Source: Janthinobacterium rivuli (lineage in GTDB: Bacteria > Pseudomonadota > Gammaproteobacteria > Burkholderiales > Burkholderiaceae_D). Taken from it: a DNA stretch of 64,000 nucleotides. Positions 27,012-35,097 of the stretch are shown one piece after another. The notes under the pieces were generated by a model. It was given only the letters and a program-made list of their open reading frames with translations. It did no database searches and had not been told where the DNA came from. Every line of letters begins with the position of its first letter. Position 1 is the stretch's first letter. A program made the translations under genes and the position numbers. The stretch is taken from NCBI RefSeq assembly GCF_029690045.1, contig NZ_CP121464.1, forward strand, positions 2,418,001 through 2,482,000. The letters are read 5' to 3'.

Positions 27012-28148
27012 ATGCAGCGCAGTCAGATGTTACGCGGTGGCGCGTCGCGTCCCGTATTGGCCCGTGCCACGGCGCCCGCCAGTCCCATGGCCCATCTGCT
27101 CGATGCGGGCGTCTTGCCGCAACAGCAGATGATGCAGGCAGGCAAACTCAGTTCCCATGCGCTGACGTCGCAGTACCTGGGGCGTATCCGCTCCCTGTGC
27201 AGCATCGGCGCGCGCGCCTATCCCGGCATTGAAATCAATCCCGATGCGCTGAAAATTGCCCTGGAAATGGACCGCGAACGGCAAGTGCACAAGGTGCGCG
27301 GTCCCTTGCATGGCATTCCCGTCGTCTTGCGCGACAATATCGCCACGGGCGACCGCATGAAGACGCGCACGCAGTCACCGCTGGCCACGCATGCCGGCTG
27401 CGATTCCTTCGTGGCGGCGCGCCTGCGCGCGGCCGGCGCCGTCATCATCGGCAAAAGCAATTTGCGCCAGTGGGCCGCCGTCAGCGTGCCGCATGCCACT
27501 GCCAGCTGGGCCGGGCTGACCATCCTGGCCGTCGACAGCGCGGCGGACGGCTCCATCGTCGCGCCTGCTTCAAACTGCGGCCTGGTCGCCATCAAGCCCA
27601 CGGGCAGGACTGCCGCGGGGCAGGGCGGTGAGCCAGCCACGGCCGGACCGATGGCGCCCAGCGTGCGTGAGGCGGCCTGGCTGCTCGCAGCCTTGAGCGG
27701 CGAGCGCCTGGCCGATGGTGTGGTGCTCGATACTGCCGGTTTGCATGGGCGCCGCATCGGCGTGGCGCGCAGCCTGTTCGGCCAGTGTGCCGGGACCGAT
27801 GCCGTGATCGGGCAGGCGCTGCTGGCGTTGCGCGAACAGGGCGCGCAACTGATCGAGATCCCGGCCGCGCCCGTGCCTGGCGGCATCGAAGCGTTGCTGT
27901 GCTCGCATGGGTTCGATGCGCTGGTGGGGCCTACCTGTCATGGCGTGGCGCAGGCGCCGTCGGCCTTGCCGCATATCACGGTGCCGGCCGGCGTGGCCGG
28001 CGGCGCGCCGGTCGGTTTGTCCTTCATCGGTCCTGCCCACGGTGACATGCAGCTCATTGCGATGGCGTACGCCTACGAGCAGGCGACCTTGCACCGGCGC
28101 ACGCCGGCGCTGCCGTCGAGCATTACCCTGGCGCTGCGCCTGCCATGA
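27012..28148 (+). CDS. Amidase-signature-family protein, probably non-catalytic
   Basis: A 378-residue relative of amidases (AS family), shorter than the usual ~500. The framework is clear: GPLHGIPVVLRDNIATGDRM, VAARLRAAGAVIIGKSNLRQW, DGSIVAPASNCGLVAIKPTG and VPAGVAGGAPVGLSFIGP. The catalytic Lys of IPVLVKDN-type motifs is Arg107. The glycine/serine-rich segment holding the cis-Ser is missing between residues ~165 and 175. The nucleophile-like Ser181 remains. Loss of Lys and cis-Ser predicts an inactive or altered enzyme. The ATG at 27012 has GGAG upstream, and the open frame begins earlier at a TTG that is unlikely to be used. Confidence 0.75.
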   Translation: MQRSQMLRGGASRPVLARATAPASPMAHLLDAGVLPQQQMMQAGKLSSHALTSQYLGRIRSLCSIGARAYPGIEINPDALKIALEMDRERQVHKVRGPLHGIPVVLRDNIATGDRMKTRTQSPLATHAGCDSFVAARLRAAGAVIIGKSNLRQWAAVSVPHATASWAGLTILAVDSAADGSIVAPASNCGLVAIKPTGRTAAGQGGEPATAGPMAPSVREAAWLLAALSGERLADGVVLDTAGLHGRRIGVARSLFGQCAGTDAVIGQALLALREQGAQLIEIPAAPVPGGIEALLCSHGFDALVGPTCHGVAQAPSALPHITVPAGVAGGAPVGLSFIGPAHGDMQLIAMAYAYEQATLHRRTPALPSSITLALRLP

Positions 28149-28177
28149 TGATTCTTTTCGTTTTCTTGCGATAAATT

Positions 28178-28588
28178 ATGCTTGCAATCTTGCTGCTGAG
28201 CGCGGCCGTGGCCGCCACCCCGACTCCTTTCGACGCCACGCAATTGTCTGGCAGCTGGTCCGACAGCGTGAATACGAATAGTGTGTGCGAAGAAGCGCGG
28301 CACTTTACGCGCATGCAGTTGTCTGACGATCATCAGCGGCTGGCGATCTTTAATGACCGGACGTGGAAAAGCAAGTTGGGTGAAACCAACCGCTTCGCCG
28401 CGACCGTGGTGGCGGAAACGGAGCATAGCTTGACGTTGCGCTATGACAATGAAACCCGTGTCAATGCCGCTGGCAAGCTGGTGGAATGGCAGTTGATCAT
28501 CGTCGCGCCCGGCGTGTACCGCTGGCGCGAGACGGGCTGGGCGGAAGGCAAGGTCAACGGGGTCGTCGGCATCCGCTGTTCTCCCTGA
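28178..28588 (+). CDS. Small secreted protein of unknown function
   Basis: A 136-residue protein with a short hydrophobic N-terminus (MLAILLLSAAVAATPTPFD), probably a signal peptide. The mature domain begins LSGSWSDSVNTNSVCEEA and ends GVVGIRCSP. Two cysteines (near residues 37 and 134) could form a disulfide. The LSGSW start resembles small lipocalin-like beta domains, but I recognise no family. No strong ribosome site precedes the ATG. Confidence 0.6.
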   Translation: MLAILLLSAAVAATPTPFDATQLSGSWSDSVNTNSVCEEARHFTRMQLSDDHQRLAIFNDRTWKSKLGETNRFAATVVAETEHSLTLRYDNETRVNAAGKLVEWQLIIVAPGVYRWRETGWAEGKVNGVVGIRCSP

Positions 28589-28653
28589 GGCCGCTGCGCA
28601 AGCATGCCATTCTGCTATGCTGCCCCCATTATTGGATGCTTTTAGGAGATTGC

Positions 28654-29112
28654 ATGTCCGCACGTTTGCTCTTACCCCTGTTCCTTGGCGCCGCCGTGAC
28701 GCTGGCCGCCATGCCGGCGCAAGCGCGTACGCCCAAACTGTCGCTGATCGAGCAGGCGCAAAGCTGCGATGGCGGCCCTGCCTGCCCATATTTCCCCGAC
28801 GTCTACAAGTCTGACTACGCCTTTCGCCAGGCCTTCAATATCGGCCTAAAAAAGGCTGGCCTGAAGCGGCAGCGCTGGGTGCCCGATGGCGTGGCCAGTC
28901 CGCTCAAGCCCGTCGAGATCGACGGCAAGGCGCGTCTGCTGAGCAGTGTCTGCGAGCCGCACAATTGCGGCCACCGCTATTCTATTTTGTACGATCCGGC
29001 TCAGCGCAGCATGACGGGCGTGTACGTGGGCAGCGACGCCAAGGGCGAACCGCGCACCGTGTATTTCGGCGAGCCCAGCATCGCTGAGGCCGACTTGCTG
29101 TACAAGAACTGA
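28654..29112 (+). CDS. Ivy-type periplasmic lysozyme inhibitor
   Basis: A 152-residue secreted protein with a signal peptide ending near AQA (LFLGAAVTLAAMPAQARTPK). The mature part contains CEPHNCGHRYSILYDP, which resembles the conserved CKPHDC loop of Ivy that plugs the lysozyme active site. FGEP near the C-terminus also fits. A second Cys pair (QSCDGGPACPYF) lies near the N-terminus. The start at 28654 has TAGGAG upstream. The role would be protection of peptidoglycan from host or environmental lysozyme. Its stop overlaps the next gene's start (TGATG). Confidence 0.82.
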   Translation: MSARLLLPLFLGAAVTLAAMPAQARTPKLSLIEQAQSCDGGPACPYFPDVYKSDYAFRQAFNIGLKKAGLKRQRWVPDGVASPLKPVEIDGKARLLSSVCEPHNCGHRYSILYDPAQRSMTGVYVGSDAKGEPRTVYFGEPSIAEADLLYKN

Positions 29113-29522
29113 TGCACGCGCCACTACACATTTCCAGCGAGCGCGGCGACCTGGACGTGCCCATGATCCACCGCTACCTGAGCGAGCAGTCGTACTGGAA
29201 GCGCGGCGTGGCGATTGAAACCGTGTGCAAGGGGATCGCCAACGCCCTGTGCTTCGGCGGCTACGTGGACGGCCAGCAAGTGGCGTTCGCCAGGGTCATC
29301 ACCGACTACACGGATTTTGCCTACCTGCGCGACGTGTTCGTGCTGCCGCCATACCAGGGGCGGGGCTATGGCAAGCAGATGGTGGCCGCCGTGCTCGGCG
29401 ACGAGCGCTTGCGCCAGGTCGCCTGGATGCTGGGGACCGATGATGCGCATGGCCTGTATGCGGGCTTTGGTTTTGCGCCACTGGAGGCGCCGCACAAATA
29501 CATGCGCCGCCCCGCGCCATAA
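29112..29522 (+). CDS. GNAT-family N-acetyltransferase
   Basis: A 136-residue single GNAT domain. VAFARVITDYTDFAYLRDVF is followed by the acetyl-CoA loop LPPYQGRGYGKQMV (Q/RxxGxG/A). WMLGTDDAHGLYAGFGF is the last strand-helix unit. It is translationally coupled to the Ivy-type gene by a one-base TGATG overlap. The substrate is unknown. Confidence 0.88.
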   Translation: MHAPLHISSERGDLDVPMIHRYLSEQSYWKRGVAIETVCKGIANALCFGGYVDGQQVAFARVITDYTDFAYLRDVFVLPPYQGRGYGKQMVAAVLGDERLRQVAWMLGTDDAHGLYAGFGFAPLEAPHKYMRRPAP

Positions 29523-29560
29523 TGGTTATTAAATTAATAGTTGATTCCAGGATAACCATT
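29521..29560. promoter_or_regulatory. Long inverted repeat upstream of aqpZ
   Basis: AATGGTTAT (29521-29529) and ATAACCATT (29552-29560) are perfect 9-bp arms 22 bp apart, in an unusually A/T-rich stretch starting at the GNAT stop codon. Confidence 0.45.
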
Positions 29561-29591
29561 AATATTGTTGCATGAGATTAATGTTGCCTTG

Positions 29592-29612
29592 ATAATGACA
29601 ACATGTCATTAT
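29592..29612. promoter_or_regulatory. Perfect 21-bp palindrome upstream of aqpZ
   Basis: ATAATGACA and TGTCATTAT, 9-bp arms with a 3-bp centre ACA, 140 bp before the aqpZ start. Symmetry and size fit a dimeric repressor or activator site. The protein is unknown. Confidence 0.5.
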
Positions 29613-29750
29613 GCGCGCTGTGCTGCGATTGCGTAGCCGTACTTTGCTGGTGTTTTGCCTTGCCATCGCCATGCGGTGAGGGCGAGCTCAATGAGCGGTC
29701 TGTCTGGTCGTCCCCTGGTACGTTTTCTCGACTATTTAAAGGAATACATC

Positions 29751-30440
29751 ATGAAACAATATGGCGCCGAATTTCTCGGCACGTTCTGGCTGGTCCTGGG
29801 CGGTTGCGGCAGCGCCGTGCTGGCCGCCGCCTTTCCGGGCCTCGGCATCGGCTTTGTCGGCGTGGCGCTGGCGTTTGGCCTGACGGTGCTGACCATGGCT
29901 TACGCCATCGGCCACATCTCGGGCTGTCACCTGAATCCCGCCGTCTCGATCGGCCTGTGGGCCGGCGGCCGTTTCCCCGCCAATAAACTTTTGCCGTACA
30001 TCATCGCGCAAGTGCTGGGCGCCATCGTGGCCGGCGGCGTGCTGTACGTGATCGCCAGCGGCCAGGCCGGCTTCGATGTCAGCAAGGGCTTTGCCTCGAA
30101 CGGCTTCGGCGCCCATTCGCCGGGCGGCTATTCGATGCTGTCGGCCCTGGTCATTGAAATCGTGCTGACGATGTTCTTCCTGATCGTCATCCTGGGCGCC
30201 ACCGACAAGCGCGCGCCGGCCGGCTTCGCCCCGCTGCCGATCGGCCTGGCGCTGACGCTGATCCACCTGATCAGCATTCCCGTCACCAATACCTCCGTCA
30301 ACCCGGCCCGCAGCACGGGCGTGGCCCTGTACGTGGGCGACTGGGCCACCAGCCAGCTGTGGCTGTTCTGGCTGGCACCGATCATCGGCGCCTTGCTGGG
30401 CGCGCTGGCCTACCGCTTGATCGCTGGCGAAAAAGAGTAG
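29751..30440 (+). CDS. aqpZ: Aquaporin Z
   Basis: A 229-residue six-helix water channel. The two pore half-helices carry NPA boxes ([10 protein letters not shown] and [10 protein letters not shown]). The selectivity-filter Arg follows the second NPA. The N-terminus is [20 protein letters not shown]. The start at 29751 has AAGGAA upstream. An in-frame extension to 29655 is not membrane-like. The stop codon TAG (30438-30440) is also the first three bases of a palindromic repeat B copy. Confidence 0.96.
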   Translation: MKQYGAEFLGTFWLVLGGCGSAVLAAAFPGLGIGFVGVALAFGLTVLTMAYAIGHISGCHLNPAVSIGLWAGGRFPANKLLPYIIAQVLGAIVAGGVLYVIASGQAGFDVSKGFASNGFGAHSPGGYSMLSALVIEIVLTMFFLIVILGATDKRAPAGFAPLPIGLALTLIHLISIPVTNTSVNPARSTGVALYVGDWATSQLWLFWLAPIIGALLGALAYRLIAGEKE

Positions 30441-30470
30441 GCCGGTTTAGACCGCAGGGCGTAAGCCGAC
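30438..30470 (+). repeat. Palindromic repeat family B, degenerate copy 3
   Basis: 33 bp matching the copy at 30575-30607 at 30 of 33 positions. The left arm is altered (GCCGGTTTA) and the right arm TAAGCCGAC is intact. The repeat begins with the aqpZ stop codon. Confidence 0.75.
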
Positions 30471-30489
30471 AATGCCGGCAACGCAGCTT

Positions 30490-30528
30490 GTCGGCTTACG
30501 CGTGGCCATGCCACGCTAAGCCGACCTA
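30490..30528 (-). repeat. Palindromic repeat family B, copy 4
   Basis: Arms GTCGGCTTA (30490-30498) and TAAGCCGAC (30516-30524) around an inner hairpin GCGTGGC-CAT-GCCACGC, ending in CCTA. The orientation is opposite to its neighbours. Confidence 0.85.
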
Positions 30529-30574
30529 CGCGGCGCCCATCATCGGCGCCTTGCCCGGTACGCCGACATCGTCG

Positions 30575-30607
30575 TAGGTCGGCTTAGCCCGCAGGGCGTA
30601 AGCCGAC
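30575..30607 (+). repeat. Palindromic repeat family B, copy 5
   Basis: TAG followed by arms GTCGGCTTA (30578-30586) and TAAGCCGAC (30599-30607) around GCCC-GCA-GGGC. Confidence 0.88.
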
Positions 30608-30636
30608 AATTGACAATTGCCGGCAAACCACTTGAC

Positions 30637-30665
30637 GAAAGCAGCCTGCGGGCTGCTTTTTTCGT
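30637..30665 (+). terminator. Terminator after aqpZ, abutting the araC-type gene
   Basis: AAAGCAGCC/GGCTGCTTT stem followed by TTTTTT. It sits directly at the 3' end of the opposite AraC-type gene. Confidence 0.85.
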
Positions 30666-31496
30666 TTAGTCGGCGGCGCGCCACTCGCTCAGGTAGTGTT
30701 GCGGCGTGCGGCCCAGGATGCGGCGGAACATGGCGCTGAAGGCGCTGGGGCTGGCGTAGCCCAGCGCATAGGCGATGGCCGCCACGCCTTCGCCCCGGTC
30801 CAGGCGGCAGAAGGCCTCGGCCAGGTGGACTTGCTGCAGCCATTGGCGGTAGTGCAAGCCCGTCTCCTTGGGGAATAAACGGATCAGGGTGCGCGCGCTG
30901 GCGCCCGCATCCTGCGCCCACTCTTCGATGCTGCGCCGGCTGCCGGGCGCGCTCATGATGGCCGAGCAGACGGCCACCAGGCGCCGGTCGCGCGGCCAGG
31001 GGATGGCGAGGGGTACGGTATCGGCCGCTGCCAGTTCCGACAGGATCAGGTGCGCCAGCCAGTCGCCGCGCCCCGCCAGCGCATATTCGACCGGTTCGGC
31101 CAGCAAGGCCAGGATCAGCTCGCGCAACAGCCGGCTCACTTCCAGCACCTTGCAATCGTCGCCATACGGGGCCGCCACTTGCGCATCGATGTACACGGTG
31201 CGCATGCTCAGTTCGCTCAAGATGTGGACTTCATGCACGACGCCCACGGGGATCAGCAGGGCGCGCCGCGGCGGCAAGATCCACACGCCGTGTTCGGTGG
31301 ACACGCGCATCACGCCTTCCGTCGCATACAGCAGCTGCGCCCGCACGTGGCTGTGCGGCGCCGTGTAGTCGCCGGCCGCATATTGCCTGGACATGGCCGT
31401 CACGGGGCGCGGCACGTGCTGGTAATCGTGCGAGCTGGTGCTGCGGCTGAACGGCACGCCGTCGGGATGGGTCTGGACGAGTGGTTGGGTGTACAT
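30666..31496 (-). CDS. AraC-family transcriptional regulator
   Basis: A 276-residue regulator with an N-terminal cupin sensor (AAGDYTAPHSHVRAQLLYATEG, then LIPVGVVHEV) and a C-terminal double helix-turn-helix (IEEWAQDAGASARTLIRLF and AIAYALGYASPSAFSAMFRR). This layout fits regulators of exporters or small-molecule responses. It is divergent from the MFS exporter at 31624, with a 127-bp shared region, and is its likely regulator. Confidence 0.92.
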   Translation of the reverse strand: MYTQPLVQTHPDGVPFSRSTSSHDYQHVPRPVTAMSRQYAAGDYTAPHSHVRAQLLYATEGVMRVSTEHGVWILPPRRALLIPVGVVHEVHILSELSMRTVYIDAQVAAPYGDDCKVLEVSRLLRELILALLAEPVEYALAGRGDWLAHLILSELAAADTVPLAIPWPRDRRLVAVCSAIMSAPGSRRSIEEWAQDAGASARTLIRLFPKETGLHYRQWLQQVHLAEAFCRLDRGEGVAAIAYALGYASPSAFSAMFRRILGRTPQHYLSEWRAAD

Positions 31497-31569
31497 GCTG
31501 GTCGTTGGCTTGTCACCTAGTTGTCACTTGGGCGACGATTATTGGAAGTTATCAGTTCAGTGACCATAC

Positions 31570-31575
31570 TATACT
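31570..31575 (+). promoter_or_regulatory. -10 element in the araC-type/MFS divergent region
   Basis: TATACT with weak upstream -35 matches. It lies 49 bp before the MFS start codon in A/T-richer sequence than the surroundings. Confidence 0.4.
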
Positions 31576-31623
31576 GGCTTCTTTGCCGGGCCGCCCGCCG
31601 TGCCCGATTATTGCGGATGACAC

Positions 31624-32865
31624 ATGCACACAACCACAACTGCCCCAGCATTGGCCAAGTCCGTGCCGGCGGCTCCTTCGCTTCATAGTTCCCAACAACA
31701 ATCCGGTCTGGCCATGCACATCCTGGGCGCCGTCGCCTTCGTGCATTTGCTCAATGACTTGATCCAGGCATTATTGCCGTCGATTTATCCGATGCTGAAA
31801 GCCGAGTTTTCACTCAGTTTTACCCAGGTCGGCCTCATTACCCTGACGTTCCAGTGCACGGCCTCGCTGCTGCAGCCCTGGATCGGCTTGTACACGGACC
31901 GCCGTCCGCTGCCATTCCTGCTGCCCGTCGGCATGTGCTTTACCCTGGCCGGCGTGCTGATGCTGTCCGTCGTCTCGACCTTCCCGACTCTGCTGATCGC
32001 CGCTGGCCTGATCGGCGTCGGCTCGTCGACCTTCCACCCGGAAGCGTCGCGCGTGGCGCGCATGGCCTCGGGCGGACGCTACGGCTTTGCCCAGTCGCTG
32101 TTCCAGGTGGGCGGCAACATCGGTTCCGCGCTGGGGCCGCTGCTGGCGGCCGCCGTCATCGTCAATCGTGGCCACGGCAATGTCGCCTGGTTCAGTTTGC
32201 TGGCCGCGCTGGCCATCGGCGTGCTGTACAAGGTCAGCCACTGGTACAGCGGCCACCTGGCCAGCTTCAAGCCGAAGACGGGCGGCCTTGGACCGAACTT
32301 GTCGCGCAACAAGGTGATTGGCGCGCTGGGCGTGCTGGCCCTACTGGTGTTTTCGAAGTACATCTACATGGCCAGCCTGTCGAGCTATTACACGTTTTAC
32401 CTGATCGACAAATTCCACTTGTCGCTCAGCGATGCCCAGCTGTATTTGTTCCTGTTCCTCGCCGCCGTGGCGGCCGGCACCTTCATGGGCGGCCCCATCG
32501 GCGACCGCATCGGCCGCAAGCGCGTGATCTGGATTTCCATCCTGGGTGCGGCGCCGTTTACCCTGCTGCTGCCCTACGTCGACCTGTTCTGGACGGCCGT
32601 GCTGACGGTGATCATCGGCTTCGTGATTTCGTCCGCCTTTTCCGCCATCGTCGTCTTCGCGCAGGAACTGGTGCCGGGCAAGGTGGGCATGATCGCGGGG
32701 ATTTTCTTTGGCCTGATGTTCGGCGTGTCCGGCATCGCGGCCGCCGCCATGGGCCACCTGGCCGACGTGGCAGGCATCGCCTATGTGTACAAAATCTGCT
32801 CCTACCTGCCGCTGCTGGGCATGTTGACGGTACTGCTGCCGCATATCGAGCAGGCGAAAAAGTAG
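31624..32865 (+). CDS. fsr: MFS exporter, fosmidomycin-resistance (Fsr) type
   Basis: A 413-residue inner-membrane transporter with about 12 helices. Fsr-like features are FVHLLNDLIQALLPSIYPML in helix 1, GVGSSTFHPEASRVAR after helix 4, SLFQVGGNIGSALGPLLAA, and GPIGDRIGRKRVIWISI in the central loop (MFS motif A repeat). Such proteins export fosmidomycin and related compounds in a proton-driven manner. The native substrate may differ. A hydrophilic N-terminal tail of ~28 residues precedes helix 1. Confidence 0.88.
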   Translation: MHTTTTAPALAKSVPAAPSLHSSQQQSGLAMHILGAVAFVHLLNDLIQALLPSIYPMLKAEFSLSFTQVGLITLTFQCTASLLQPWIGLYTDRRPLPFLLPVGMCFTLAGVLMLSVVSTFPTLLIAAGLIGVGSSTFHPEASRVARMASGGRYGFAQSLFQVGGNIGSALGPLLAAAVIVNRGHGNVAWFSLLAALAIGVLYKVSHWYSGHLASFKPKTGGLGPNLSRNKVIGALGVLALLVFSKYIYMASLSSYYTFYLIDKFHLSLSDAQLYLFLFLAAVAAGTFMGGPIGDRIGRKRVIWISILGAAPFTLLLPYVDLFWTAVLTVIIGFVISSAFSAIVVFAQELVPGKVGMIAGIFFGLMFGVSGIAAAAMGHLADVAGIAYVYKICSYLPLLGMLTVLLPHIEQAKK

Positions 32866-32884
32866 GCTAGCGCCGCGGGAGGGC

Positions 32885-32914
32885 TTGACGGCCCGCCCGC
32901 GCGCATGCGATATT
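32885..32914 (+). promoter_or_regulatory. Candidate promoter of the cysS leader
   Basis: TTGACG (32885-32890), an 18-bp spacer and GATATT (32909-32914). The predicted transcription start falls at or next to the leader ORF start codon (32921). Confidence 0.45.
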
Positions 32915-32920
32915 GTCTCC

Positions 32921-33019
32921 ATGATCTCTTCCATCCTCCATCCAGTCCCTGCATATCGCGCCGCCGCTGCGCTGTGTCCGTGTACCTGGCTTCGCGAGGA
33001 TGCGGCCCGGCGCCGTTAA
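32921..33019 (+). CDS. Possible leader peptide upstream of cysS
   Basis: A 32-residue ORF, from MISSILHP through ALCPCTWLRED to RRR and stop. Cys codons TGT at positions 19 and 21 lie 56-64 bp before an intrinsic terminator that precedes cysS. That arrangement recalls amino-acid attenuators. There is no ribosome site. If the promoter at 32885 is real, the transcript would begin at the ATG. The ORF could equally be chance. Confidence 0.35.
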   Translation: MISSILHPVPAYRAAAALCPCTWLREDAARRR

Positions 33020-33038
33020 ATTTTTACTCCTCATTCCG

Positions 33039-33078
33039 ATGGCCACAGTGTTGAAAAACCTGTGGCCATTTTCTTTTT
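33039..33078 (+). terminator. Intrinsic terminator in front of cysS
   Basis: A perfect 10-bp stem ATGGCCACAG (33039-33048) / CTGTGGCCAT (33060-33069), an 11-nt loop and TTTCTTTTT. It is 173 bp after the fsr stop and 24 bp before the cysS start, so it could end fsr or act as an attenuator of cysS. Confidence 0.88.
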
Positions 33079-33102
33079 CCGCAACGCACATGAAAGTCCC
33101 GC

Positions 33103-34485
33103 ATGACACTTCATTTGTACGACACGTATAGCCGCAGCCTGCGGCCCTTCGAGACCATCGCCCCGGGCCAGGCGGGCCTGTACGCCTGCGGCCCCACGGT
33201 CTACGATTACGCGCACATCGGCAACCTGCGCACCTATCTGTTCGTCGACGGCTTGCGCCGCGCGCTCGAATTCAACGGCTTGCAAGTGCGCCACGTGATG
33301 AACATCACGGACGTGGGCCATCTGACGTCGGATGCGGACAGCGGCGACGACAAGATCGAGGCGCGCAGCGCCCGCAGCGGCAAGTCGGCCTGGGATATCG
33401 CCGCTGAATTCACGCGCGCGTTTGAGGATGACCTGCACGCGCTGAATATCCTGCCGCCCACCGTCTGGTGCCGCGCCACCGACCACATCGCCGAGCAGAT
33501 TGCCTTCATCCTCGACCTGGAAGCGAAGGGCTACACTTACCGCACGGACGACGGCATTTATTTCGACACGACGCGCCAGGACAGTTATGGAAAACTGGCA
33601 CGCCTGAACCGCGACGGCCTGCAGGCGGGGAAAAGGGTCGACCTGGGAGAAAAACGCGACATCTGCGACTTCGCGCTGTGGAAGTTCAGCGGCGTGCCGG
33701 GACAGCGGCAAATGGAGTGGGACAGTCCGTGGGGCCTGGGTTTTCCGGGCTGGCATATCGAGTGCTCGGCCATGGCGGAAAAGCACCTGGGCGCGTATTT
33801 CGACATCCATTGCGGCGGCGAAGACCATGTGGCCGTCCACCACAGCAACGAGATCGCGCAAACGGAAGCGCGCCACGGCACGCGCCTGGCCAACTTCTGG
33901 CTGCACGGCGCCTTCCTGAAAACACAGGACGCGAAGATGTCGAAATCGTCGGGCGAATTTTTGCGTTTGCAAAGCCTGGTGGAGCAGGGCGTCGATCCGC
34001 TGGCCTACCGCTACCTGTGCCTGGGCGCCCACTACCGCAGCAGCCTCAATTTCACGGACGAAGCCCTGCGCGCCGCCAGCAGCGGCCTGGCGCGCCTGCG
34101 GGTCAGCGTACATGGGCTGGGCCAGGCGGATAGTGAGGCCGCTCCTGATCTTGCATGGCTGGCGCGCTTCGCGGCGCAGATCAACGATGACCTGAACTTT
34201 CCACGCGCCCTGGCCATGGCCTGGGAACTGTTGAAAAGCGAGCTGCCGGATGCCGTCAAAAAGGCCACCATGGCCCGTTTCGATGCGGCCCTGGGACTCG
34301 ATCTGCTGGCCTGGCAGCCAGCGCAGGTGGCAGTGCCGCAGCCGGTGCAGGCATGGATGGCGGAACGGGCCATCGCCCGCGCGCAGCGCCAGTGGGCCGA
34401 GGCGGACCGTTTGCGTGCACTGGCGCGCGCGGCCGGCTATGACATCGACGATACGCCGCAGGGGCAACAGGCGCGGCCTTTGTGA
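33103..34485 (+). CDS. cysS: Cysteinyl-tRNA synthetase
   Basis: A 460-residue class I synthetase. The HIGH-type motif is [14 protein letters not shown] and the KMSKS motif is [11 protein letters not shown]. Zinc ligands are visible as Cys in [10 protein letters not shown], Cys in [10 protein letters not shown], and His/Glu in [11 protein letters not shown]. The N-terminal signature [13 protein letters not shown] and [19 protein letters not shown] differ from the CGMTVYDYCHLGHAR form usual in beta/gammaproteobacteria, so this may be a second or transferred CysRS lineage. Only a weak ribosome site precedes the ATG at 33103. Confidence 0.92.
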   Translation: MTLHLYDTYSRSLRPFETIAPGQAGLYACGPTVYDYAHIGNLRTYLFVDGLRRALEFNGLQVRHVMNITDVGHLTSDADSGDDKIEARSARSGKSAWDIAAEFTRAFEDDLHALNILPPTVWCRATDHIAEQIAFILDLEAKGYTYRTDDGIYFDTTRQDSYGKLARLNRDGLQAGKRVDLGEKRDICDFALWKFSGVPGQRQMEWDSPWGLGFPGWHIECSAMAEKHLGAYFDIHCGGEDHVAVHHSNEIAQTEARHGTRLANFWLHGAFLKTQDAKMSKSSGEFLRLQSLVEQGVDPLAYRYLCLGAHYRSSLNFTDEALRAASSGLARLRVSVHGLGQADSEAAPDLAWLARFAAQINDDLNFPRALAMAWELLKSELPDAVKKATMARFDAALGLDLLAWQPAQVAVPQPVQAWMAERAIARAQRQWAEADRLRALARAAGYDIDDTPQGQQARPL

Positions 34486-34527
34486 AGATGTCCGGCATAA
34501 TGGCCGCCTGATGACACTGGAGATGCC

Positions 34528-35097
34528 GTGAAGCGCCGTTTGCTGCTATTGAGTTGTTGCCTTGCCTTTTCTGCCGCGCATGCGGCCAGCGAATGTCCTG
34601 GCTTTCCCGCGCTGGCCACTTCCAGCGAGGCGCTGCTGGCGCAAGTGCGCGCGCTGCCGCCCGTCGGCATCGACCGCGAGCGGCAGGCGTGCGCGCCGGC
34701 GACCGTCATCGATTTCGCCTACAGCGGCGGGGTGCTCTGTCGTTTTGGCAGTGAAGTGGATGCGGCGACATCGGCCGTCACGCGCCTGGCGGACGGCGGT
34801 GAACTGGTCGAGTACCTGTATCTGTTCCCGTATGCGCCGGCCACGCATGCGCGCCTGCTGGCGCTGCTGTCCGCGCGGTTTACGCCAGTCGACAGGGCTG
34901 CCTGGCCGATCTTCCTGCAGGCGGCCAAGCCCGGCAAGGAAACCACGGCCCTGTTCACCCACGGCGGCTTTTATATCTCGCTGGGCAAGCCCACCGAAGG
35001 CGATCCTGCCGCATGGTATTCGAATGTGATCTTTGAAAAGGCGGATAAACCCGCGCTGGGCGTGCGCAAGGTTTGCAAGGAAGCCAGCGATGGCTGA
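34528..35097 (+). CDS. Secreted protein of unknown function
   Basis: A 189-residue protein starting at GTG 34528 with GGAG upstream. A signal peptide (MKRRLLLLSCCLAFSAAHAAS) leads to a mature domain with four cysteines (ECPGFP, RQACAP, VLCRFG, KVCKEA), likely two disulfides. I recognise no family. The last eight bases overlap the start of the next gene, so the two are translationally coupled. Confidence 0.72.
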   Translation: MKRRLLLLSCCLAFSAAHAASECPGFPALATSSEALLAQVRALPPVGIDRERQACAPATVIDFAYSGGVLCRFGSEVDAATSAVTRLADGGELVEYLYLFPYAPATHARLLALLSARFTPVDRAAWPIFLQAAKPGKETTALFTHGGFYISLGKPTEGDPAAWYSNVIFEKADKPALGVRKVCKEASDG

